Source: Eublepharis macularius (Eukaryota > Chordata > Lepidosauria > Squamata > Eublepharidae). From it: a stretch of DNA of 64,000 bases. A program made the translations under genes and the position numbers. The DNA lies in contig NC_072795.1 of assembly GCF_028583425.1 (NCBI RefSeq), positions 5,913,001 to 5,977,000 of the forward strand, read 5' to 3'. The notes under the pieces were generated by a model. It was not told the origin of the DNA. It did not search any database and worked only from the letters and a program-made list of their open reading frames with translations. Below, in pieces: positions 56,047 to 64,000 of this stretch (its first letter is position 1; each line of letters opens with the position of its first letter).

Positions 56047-56625
56047 ATAGATCCAGAGGAGTTAGCTGTGTAAGTCTGTAGTTGCAAAACAGTCAGGGCT
56101 TTTTTTCAGCTGGATTGTGGTGGAACGGAGTTCTGGCACCTCTTGAAAACACTCATATGGCCGGTGGCCCCGCCCCCTGATCTCCAGACAAAGGGGAGTT
56201 TAGATTGCCCTCCATGCCAGGGCAATCTAAACTCCCCTCCGGTGCGGAGGGCAATCTCAACTCCCCTCTGTCTGGAGATCAGGGGGTGGGGCCACTGGCC
56301 ATGTGACCATTTTCCCCGAGGGTGATTTAAACTTTTAAAAACTCCCCCCTTGTTCCAGCTGACCGAAAGTTACGTCATTGTGCGGTCCTGAGTTCCACCA
56401 CTGAGTTCCACTGCCTCTTTTCCCAGAAAAAAGCTCTGAAAATAGTAAAGAGTTCACTAGCACCTTTAAGACGAACCAACTTTCTAGTGTCATCAGCTTT
56501 CGAGAACCTCAGTTCTCTTCATCAGATCTGATGAAGAGAGCTGTGATTCTCGAAAGCTGATGCCACTAGAAAGTTGGTTCATCTTAAAGCTGCTACTGGA
56601 CTCTTTACTATTTTCACATCTAGGT
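56047..56625 (+). mobile_element. PLE-A copy split by a hAT-2 insertion
   Basis: The PLE-A tail (ATCCAGAGGAGTTAGCTGTG, reverse orientation) is followed by the hAT-2 element at 56094-56438, then PLE-A resumes (AAAATAGTAAAGAGTTC) and forms an inverted pair around CTGATGA at 56528-56534. Confidence 0.72.
56094..56438. mobile_element. hAT-2 element nested in PLE-A, 345 bp
   Basis: CAGGGCTTTTTTTCAGCTGG to GAAAAAAGCTCTG, duplication AAAACAGT / AAAATAGT. Confidence 0.85.
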
Positions 56626-57239
56626 GTGCACTATATATGCAGGTACAGGGTTGTAGGGTAGCATCTTCAGAGTTCAACCATCCAATAACGTGATGGCTTT
56701 CAAACCAGGGAATGATGGAGGTGCCTAACAATTTATCAGGGGTCCTCCAAAGCGAAGATCTGTGATAGATGACTGTCTCTGAAAAGGCAGCTGGCCCTCT
56801 GAGCTTTCCTCGCAATGGAACTGCTGGGTGGCTTTTCGGGCAGGTGCTCTCTTCTTTGAGAGTAATGGTGGCTCCCGAGAGGCCAGGTCTAACGTACGAC
56901 ACCTGTAAACTGTATTGCACCCTGCCATGCGCCCTAGAATCCAACTGCAGAGAGGAAAAATGCAGTTCCTTTGTTTGGCAACAGGGAAAGAGATTTCCTT
57001 TTGGGCGAAAGTGCTAGACCCACAGGGTCTTTAGATGGACCCCGTTACTAACTTCGACCTCTGCTTTTAGAGGTTTCACCCTGACCAAGTTATGGGCCTG
57101 CAGCCCCAATAGCTTAAGTGGAACACGTGCGGAACTTTGCATCCTGTTCCGATCTAACTGCGTGCGACATTTGGAAACAGTAAGGAATTTGCCAGTTATG
57201 CTGGGTACACCCCCCTCCCCCCCGAACCCCTTTGTAGTT

Positions 57240-57415
57240 TATAGGGTTGCCAGCCTCCAGGTCAGGCCTGGAAGTCTCCCAGAATTACCCCTGATATCCA
57301 GAGTTCCCCTGGAGAAAATGGCTCCTTTGCAAGGTGGAACCTGTGGCATTATACTCCATCCTTCCCCTCCCCCAAATCTCCAGGAATTTCCCAAATTGGA
57401 GTTGGCATCACTACT
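57240..57415. mobile_element. hAT-3 copy, internally shortened
   Basis: AGGGTTGCCAGCCTCCAGG ... ATTGGAGTTGGCATCAC. Confidence 0.65.
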
Positions 57416-57419
57416 TGGA

Positions 57420-58185
57420 GGTCAGTGGGGGGGGGCATTCCAGCTAGGTGGGATTTGATGGTAGGCATAATTTAGGCACCTCAGCAGTCCGTTTTTTTCT
57501 CCTGCCCCTTTGCTTTTTTCTGCCAATGTCTGAAAGGAAAACTTCCACCCATCTTCCGCAGCCCCTCTGAAAAGTGCCTTCCAAAATGGGTCTTGGAAAT
57601 GGGCCTTGCCAGTTGCTCCCCAAACTTTGCATTCCACTGTTCTCTGCTCTTCGTGCTATGCTATCCTCTGTCTTCCAGCTGTATTATTCTTTACCTTTTG
57701 CAAATTCTTTATTGAATATAAGCCCATGTATTAAACTAAATAGCCATTAGCCTCCCTGGGGTGTAATCTTAAGGCAGAAAATAAACTTGGGGCGGGTGGG
57801 GATTCTTGAGGAAATTCTCTGAACTTGCATGCAAAAATCCAAATTTGATGTTCCCACAAATGTGGTTTTATTTTCAACCTTTCTAGCAAACCCAGCTACA
57901 GACATGCATGGATTTAGCAACTTTAAGAAAGCCCGGCCAATCCACCAAACAATTATAAATGAAAATTGGATGAGCTCTCAAGTACAGGACCACTGGAATA
58001 AATAAGGAGCGTTCAGGTCTTGTGGTCTCTAACTTGAGCTGAATGGCTTGGCTAGTGGTTACAAGGCTGGGCATCAACTTGTCTGTTTCTCATGAATAGT
58101 TCTTCTGGTTTGGCCCAAACTGGGTGCCCATTGCTGCATACCAGTTCCACCAGGAATTGGGTTGCTCCCAACTGCCTGTGTGTCT
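57420..58185. other. Unassigned, with possible polyadenylation signal
   Basis: No frame or repeat recognised. AATAAA occurs at 57779-57784. Confidence 0.35.
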
Positions 58186-58188
58186 CAT

Positions 58189-58392
58189 AGAGCCAAGCTA
58201 CAAGTGATGCCTTACACAGGTTGGACACTTGTCAGCTTCCCTCAAGTTTTGATGGGAAATGTAGGCGTCCTGGTCTTACAGCTTGGCTCTCCATTACAGC
58301 TGCAAGACCAGGATGCCTACATTTCCCATCAAAACTTGAGGGAAGCTGACAAGGGTCCAACCTGTGTCAGGCATCACTTGTAGCTTGGCTCT
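58189..58392. mobile_element. FB-1 foldback element, 204 bp subtype
   Basis: Same ends and exactly the same 204-bp length as 2842, 3125 and 10505. Confidence 0.82.
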
Positions 58393-59820
58393 AAAGCAGC
58401 AGTCCAGCAGGAACATTCTCAGTGAGTGCAGGGGCCAGTTCACCCCTGGTGTGAGTGTGAGCATGTGTGTAAGGGAGAGCAACTGCTGGACAGATCTCCT
58501 ATTCCCCATCATACTTGGGAATCATTTCCTCGTTTTCTTTTTGCAGGACTCCCTTGTTGACAAATCCATTCCTTCCAAGGCTATATGTGATCCCCCCTTA
58601 TTTACGTTATTTATAATCTGTCTTTCTCAACGAGACTTCGTGGCAACCTAAAGCAATGCAATCAATCTGGAGATACATCTAATGAGCAATAATTCACTCT
58701 GGTTTTTCTGTAATTCAGCCAGCCGCTGTGTTCCCTTCACACCTGGCAGGTTGAGAGGTTATTTGTTTGTTTAGGGTCATTTTGATCCTGGAGGTGTCCG
58801 AGGCCGCTTCCAGACAGTTTTAAAAGGGGCACAACAGCCATCGCTGATGAAAGTCGCGTTTATTAAAAAGCAATGAAAACATTATAGGGAACATTCCAGC
58901 CATCACACGTGATCTGTAAAAGTTTTTTTTTTAAGAAGTTTTCCTGCAGAGTTGCATTTTGAAAACGTGTACTTTTGGAATGCAGAAGTCGGGTGCGAAG
59001 TGGTGTTTTGGCCATGAAGGCTGTATTGGAAGTGGGACGTGTGCGACAGAAATGTGTGTCACACGTCCCTTAATGCAGATGAAGGAGCGGGAGGGGTAGT
59101 TTCGTGGGTTACTTGTGCTTACTACCATTCCAAATGGACTGCAAAGCATATTTGCAGCCGACTAGAAACACATTCCTAAATGGCAAGCAAGGGGGACCAA
59201 GACTAGGGCAGAGTCTCCCTTGCTCCTACCTGTCTTCTCATCCTACCTGCATGAACAATTCTTCAAACTGGGAATGCTCCGTACACTGTTGTGTCACACT
59301 TCTGACGAACCAACAGCGAGACTCTTGTTCTATGGATGTTGCTACCGTGAACTCTTCTTATTTATGATGAGGGAGGGAGCGAGGAAGGATAGAACCGCTC
59401 CCTCCCTGCCCAAGAGGTAACTCTCATATGGCTGCCCGTTTATGCTTCCGATGGAAGGGCAGGTACGCTATCAAGACAAGGGCAGAGCCCGACGCCCATC
59501 GCTTGCGGTGGAATCCTGCAATCTCTATTTATGTGAAGGCCTGCAGACGGCGGCCTGTCTCTAATTTATCCGTGCCTGCAGTATCGCTGAATGTCTATTT
59601 ATAGCATATGCTGTAGAATACGTGGTGCGTGAATGAGTGGGTGGGTGCAGAGATCTTTGTGTTGCTTGGGGGGGGGGGCTATTCATAGAAATCCAATAGA
59701 ATTTATGAATATTTTGGTTTCTAAATAAAGTTTTGGGTAAAAAAAACACACACAAGTATACTCCAGTCATTGGTGTAAAAATGAAGGCTTTGAGATTCCA
59801 CAAGCTCACTCTCTAAAAAC
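58393..59820. other. Unique-looking intergenic DNA
   Basis: A piece of L2-type tail lies at about 58600-58650. The segment 59500-59640 is unlike the surrounding repeats and holds a MEF2-like CTATTTATAG at 59595-59604. Confidence 0.35.
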
Positions 59821-59960
59821 CGTATTTATCACATTTTTATTCTGCCTCCCTGCTAAAGAATCTAAATATCTCCCCTTTTCCCAACAACCTTGTGAAGTAG
59901 ATTAATCTAAGGAAGCGTGACTAGCAGCTGGCCAGGTCCACGGGAAAGTATGGATTTGAT
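59820..59960 (-). mobile_element. MIR-like SINE fragment
   Basis: CCAACAACCTTGTGAAGTAG and AGTATGGATTTGATCCCAGA. Confidence 0.5.
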
Positions 59961-59964
59961 CCCA

Positions 59965-60701
59965 GATCTTTTCTATTTTATTATTTGTATTTACAAAAAT
60001 GTATACCCTGTCTGATTAGAGCCACCAAGGCAGCTAACAGATTAAAACCATACATAATTAAAACATGTCTTAAAAGGCATTAAAACCAAACAAAAATACA
60101 GCATTAAAACGAAGTTAACACACCTACACCCACAAACATAAAAACACACAAAAACATTAAAAAAACATAAAAATACATAAAAACATTAAAAAAAATAAAA
60201 ATACACAAAAACATTAAAACATAGGGCAGGAAGGGAATGCCAGATGAAAAAGTCTTCACCTGTTGTTGGCATAAGATGGCAACAGAAGGGGGCAGGCAAG
60301 TCTCTCTGGGGAGAGAATTCCAGAGTGTTGGCGCCACGACTAAGGAGGCCCCGCTTCTGGATTGGCACCTACCTGATCTTGGAAGGTGGGGGAAACCTTG
60401 GAAGATGACTGTAGTGGTTGGGTAGGTCCATAAGGGATTGAGCAGTCCTTCGGCTATGCTGGTCCCAAGCTATGTAGGGCTTTGACCCTACTAGCACCTT
60501 GAATTGTGCCCCAAAGATTTGGAGCTAGTTTAGATGCACCATCTGAAGATTCTGCACACTTTCCAAGGGCAGTCCCACACAAGGTGCATGGCAGTAATCT
60601 AATCTAGACGTAACCAGGGTATGCACCGCAGTGGCTGGCTCTTTTCTCCCCAGGAACAGCCATGGCTGGCTAGCCAGCTGCAGTTGGCAAAAGGCAACTT
60701 A
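59965..60701 (-). mobile_element. Old L2/CR1-group LINE 3' end
   Basis: Minus strand holds the family motif around ANTLEFSPQRDLPAPF and a coding remnant to about 60680, with A/T-rich 3' UTR (AAAACATTAAAA)n. Divergence is high. Confidence 0.55.
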
Positions 60702-61112
60702 GGATGAAACCACACAAGACAAAATACACTTGAATTACACTTGAGGTAAAGGTAGTCCCCTGTGCAAGCACCGAGTCATCACTGACCCATGGGGGGACGT
60801 CACATTCACGTTTTCTTGGCAGACTTTTTATGGGGCGGTTTGCCATTGCCTTCCCCAGTCATCTATACCCCCTGGAAACTGGGTACTCATTTTACCAACC
60901 TCAGAAGGATGGAAGGCTGAGTCAGCCTTGAACTGGCTACCTGAACCTGACCTCTGCCAGGATCGAACTCAGGTTGTGAGCAGAGCTTGGACTGCAGTAC
61001 TGCAGTTTACCACTCTGTGCCACGGGGCTCCTTGAATTACACTCAAATTACAAAATATACTCGAATTACCCATGTAATTCGAGTGTATTTTGTCTCATGT
61101 GGTGACACCCTC
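60702..61112. mobile_element. Foldback element split by a Sauria SINE
   Basis: Left GAAACCACACAAGACAAAAT and right ATTTTGTCTCATGTGGTGAC are inverted partners; both arms carry the ACTTGAATTACAC motif. Confidence 0.65.
60745..61031 (-). mobile_element. Sauria-type tRNA-derived SINE
   Basis: On the minus strand it starts GGAGCCCCGTGGCACAGAGT (A-box region), has a B box GAGTTCGATCC and ends in GGGGACTACCTTTACC, the Bov-B-like tail known for Sauria SINEs. Target duplication TTGAATTACACT at 60730-60741 and 61032-61043. Confidence 0.85.
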
Positions 61113-61344
61113 AGTCCAGTGTAACCATGATTCATACCTGCTCTTTTATGTACATCCAGATCTCTTTGACTCTCGTGTCAGGAGTCTTGTGCATACTTCT
61201 ATGGAACAAGAGAGTCCTGTCTGATTTGCTGAGATAGCAAGCAATGTAGCAGGTTCTGAGGTCGCCAGCTTCTCAACTTGCTGGTGCAGCTGTGAATTAA
61301 CACATGACTCCAGCTGCAGCCATTATGGATTGGTAATGCCATTA

Positions 61345-61545
61345 TTGCCCAGGCACGCCGAATCTCGTCAGATCTCAGAAGCTAAGCAGGGTGGGCCTTC
61401 CTTAGGCATTGGAGGGGAACTCCAAAGAAGACCAGGGTTGCAGAGGCAGGCAATGGCAAACCACCTCTGTTAGCCTCTTGCCATGAAAACCCCAGCAGGG
61501 GTCGCCGTAAGGCAGCTGTGACTTGATGGCTCTTTCCACAGTCAC
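61345..61545 (+). mobile_element. 5S-rRNA-derived SINE
   Basis: The head, with AATCTCGTCAGATCTCAGAA and GCTAAGCAGGGTGGGCC, aligns with 5S rRNA positions around GATCTCGTCTGATCTCGGAAGC. The tail is GGTCGCCGTAAGGCAGCTGT. It is not a functional 5S gene because the 3' part of 5S is replaced. Confidence 0.85.
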
Positions 61546-61951
61546 CAGTGCTCTTATTTCTATACTGGGAAACGCCCGGCCTGCTGATTTCTGCACTTCA
61601 AGCTGCTGTTAAAGACATGGGGGCCATCTGGTTTATCTTAATCGGGGCAGGCTGTAGTTCGGTTACAGAGACACTAAATATTCCCATTGCACAGATGTGA
61701 AATATAAAAGCATTCATAACGGTAAAAGAGAATCCACAATTTTTCCTGCATGTTCCTTGCTTCGACCCTCTGTGGCTGACATTCCCCCTCACACCACCAG
61801 AGGGCAAATGTTATTATTTTCAAAATGTTGTTATTATTTCTTGCTAGCAAGCTATAGGATTATGTCACAACTATCTTGCCACTGCCTTCCAGCTCCTCTG
61901 AATTCCCAGCTTTCATTGTTAAAAAAAAGTTAAGTCTCTGTACCTTTTAGC

Positions 61952-62386
61952 CAGGGCTTTTTTTTCAGCTGGAACGTGGTGGAACGGCGTTCCGGCACCT
62001 CTTGAAAATGGTCACATGGCCGGTGGCCCCGCCCCCTGATCTCCAGACAGAGGGGAGTTTAGATTGCCCTCCGCGCCACTGCACCTTTTAGCCTGGGCTT
62101 TTTTTCAGCTGGAACACGGTGGAACGGCGTTCCGGCACCACTTGAAAATGGTCACATGGCCGGTGGCCCCGCCCCCTGACCTCCAGACAGAGGGGAGTGT
62201 AGATTGCCCTCCAATCTACACTCCCCTCTGTCTGGAGATCAGGGGGCGGGGCCACCGGCCATGTGACCATTTTTGCCAAGGGCAATTTAAACTTTTAAAA
62301 ACTCCCCCCTTGTTCCAGCTGATCCAAAGTGACGTCATTGTGTGGTCCTGAGTTCCACCACCTCTTTTCCCAGAAAAAAAGCCCTG
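61952..62386. mobile_element. hAT-2 element with tandem duplication of its left end
   Basis: Perfect 8-bp duplication CTTTTAGC (61944-61951, 62387-62394). A third CTTTTAGC at 62085-62092 precedes a second left end (CTGGGCTTTTTTTCAGC), so a 141-bp unit, target site included, was duplicated after insertion. Confidence 0.85.
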
Positions 62387-62399
62387 CTTTTAGCTGAGG

Positions 62400-62680
62400 A
62401 CATATAGTTGGAAAGAAACATCAGGCAGGAAATGACCCATAAAAGCAGCTTTAAAAAGGTGAAATCCTTTCACTAAAAAGCTGGGTAAGAAAAGCTTTGG
62501 CCTGGCATCAAAGAAGGGTAAGGTGGGTGAACCTTAAGGGAGAGCATTCCATGGATAAGGTGCCATAGCTAAGGTGCTGCTTTCGAAAATCCTTGTTTCT
62601 GGTCGCCACCCGCCTCACCTCTGCAGGCCGGGGCACAGAAAGTGGCGCTGGGGAAGAAGCTCTCAATTGGCAGGGCAGTT
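62400..62680 (-). mobile_element. Old L2/CR1-group LINE fragment
   Basis: GAGAGCATTCCATGGATAAG, AGGTGCCATAGCTAAGGTGC and TCCTTGTTTCTGGTCGCCAC parallel the 59965 copy. Confidence 0.45.
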
Positions 62681-63174
62681 AAATAGGTACTACAAAGGCA
62701 ATATTCTTCCTCCAACCTCAGCTCTCATGATGGGACGGGCCAGATGTCTGTGTTGACAGCTGAAAACTCTCCGTATAAATCTAAAGAAATAGTAGGGGAA
62801 CCACACAGCGCCTGGCCCGCCTCAACAAGGAAACTTTTGCATAGCACTTTGCGTTGAAACAAATCAGATAAGATCCAAAGTCTACACGGGCAAGTGGACT
62901 GACTCGGAAAGATGACAGGGGAATGTGGCTGTGCCAGTTCCAGGGGCCATCTGCCCTGCTGCTCAGGCTGCTTGCAGCTTCCTGGAAACGACAAGAGAGT
63001 AAAAGGACACACCTGTGTTGAACTTGGCCTCCTGCAGGCAGAGTGACACGCTCTGTCATGCCATCGTCACCAGAACGACCCCAGGTTTCTCGAGAGGTTT
63101 AGCAGCCCAACAACCTGGCATGGAGTTGCTTTCCGTTGCCCCAGAAGATCGGACCAGAACCACCGGGTTGAAAT

Positions 63175-63870
63175 GAAATCAAAAGAGTTTTTAGCTAAAC
63201 ATTAGGAAGAACTTCCTGACAGTTGGAGCGGTCCCTTGGTAGAACAGGCTTCCTCGGGAGGTGGTGGGCTCTCCTTCTTTGGAGGTTTTTAAGCAGAGGC
63301 TAGATGGCTGCCTGACAGCAATGCTGATTCTGCGAACCTGGGCAGATCATGAAAGGGAGGGCAGGAAGGGCTACATCAGTGCTTAGTTCTTGTGGCCCCT
63401 TCTTACATGTGCAGCGTAAGGTCGATCGCCTCTTGGGGGTCAGGAATAGGGTTGCCAACCTCCAGGTAGTGGCTGAAGATCTCTCGGATTTACAACTGGT
63501 CTCCAGGCCACAGAGATCAGTTCACCTGGAGAAAATGGCTACTTTGGGGGGTGGACTCTATGGAATTATGCCATGCCAAGTTTCTTTCCCTCCCCAAACC
63601 CCACTTTCTCCAGGTTTCTCCAGGTTTCAACCCCTAGAGCTATAGGAATTTCCCAACTTGGAGCTGGCAACCCTAGTCAGGAAGCAATTTTTTCCAGGCC
63701 AGTTTGGCCAGGGATCCTGGAGGTTTTTTGCCATCTTCTGGGCATGGAGCAGGGGTCACTGGGGGTGTGGGGTGGGAAGATAGTTGTGAATTTCCTGCAT
63801 TGTGCATGGGGTTGGACTAGATGACCGTGGAGGTACCTTCCAACGCTATGATCCTCTGTTAAGTTTCTAA
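63175..63870 (+). mobile_element. CR1 LINE 3' end, split by hAT-3
   Basis: TAGGAAGAACTTCCTGACAG, TCGGGAGGTGGTGGGCTCTC and the typical end GGGGTTGGACTAGATGACCG with CCTTCCAACGCTATGAT. The hAT-3 at 63447-63675 interrupts it. Confidence 0.85.
63447..63675. mobile_element. hAT-3 element, 229 bp, inside a CR1 LINE
   Basis: Termini TAGGGTTGCCAACCTCCAGG and GGAGCTGGCAACCCTA, with perfect 8-bp duplication GTCAGGAA (63439-63446, 63676-63683). The flanking CR1 resumes in register. This copy defines the family ends. Confidence 0.85.
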
Positions 63871-64000
63871 CCTCAAAGTATAAAGCCAGGCCAAATCTAA
63901 AAGGAAAGCCCCTAGAGATGCCAGGAAGAGGAGCAAGTGAGGACTCGAACTCTTTGCAGATGACTTATCTGGGCAGGGGGGCCACCCCAGGTAGGGGTAT

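Noticed and set aside
61345-61545. Functional 5S rRNA gene
   Set aside because: Only the first ~80 nt resemble 5S; the rest is SINE body shared with 46992-47180.

Overview
The window looks like nuclear DNA of a squamate reptile. It holds a Sauria-type SINE, 5S-rRNA-derived SINEs, many L2/CR1-group LINE pieces, Penelope-like retroelement (PLE) relics and several families of short hAT and foldback elements, around one vertebrate gene with a normal intron. Species cannot be fixed from the sequence.

The only intact protein-coding gene I can support is B3GNT7 on the + strand. A four-codon first coding exon (34221-34231) sits in a GC-rich promoter block, and a 17.8-kb repeat-filled intron leads to a second exon (52048-53239) carrying the rest of a 400-residue beta-1,3-N-acetylglucosaminyltransferase. 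A processed RPL21 copy (11716-12279) has a 12-bp target duplication and one nonsense codon.

Layout: 1-7.1 kb holds foldback elements and hAT copies. 7.8-8.7 kb is a PLE insertion with a GIY-YIG endonuclease reading frame. 11.7-12.3 kb is the RPL21 retrocopy. 13.5-32.5 kb is intergenic, with L2 pieces, SINEs, PLE hairpins and a 960-bp solo LTR (26141-27100). 33.2-33.96 kb is a ~103-bp minisatellite grown from the end of a hAT-type repeat, ending about 260 bp before the B3GNT7 start codon. 34.2-52 kb is intron 1. 53.2 kb to the end holds 3'-flanking DNA, more nested repeats and a CR1 LINE.

The most interesting signal is in the PLE-derived hairpins. Three families share a hammerhead-ribozyme-like core (CTGANGA, short hairpin, GAAA, and in the best copies a 2-bp stem and TA). 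The clearest examples are 35435-35472 and 39399-39435. Further points are nested insertions with readable target duplications, a foldback superfamily with one shared terminus but different arms, and the minisatellite at the gene's promoter. Repeat families are named here only as working labels: PLE-A, PLE-B, PLE-C, hAT-1, hAT-2, hAT-3, FB-1, FB-2.
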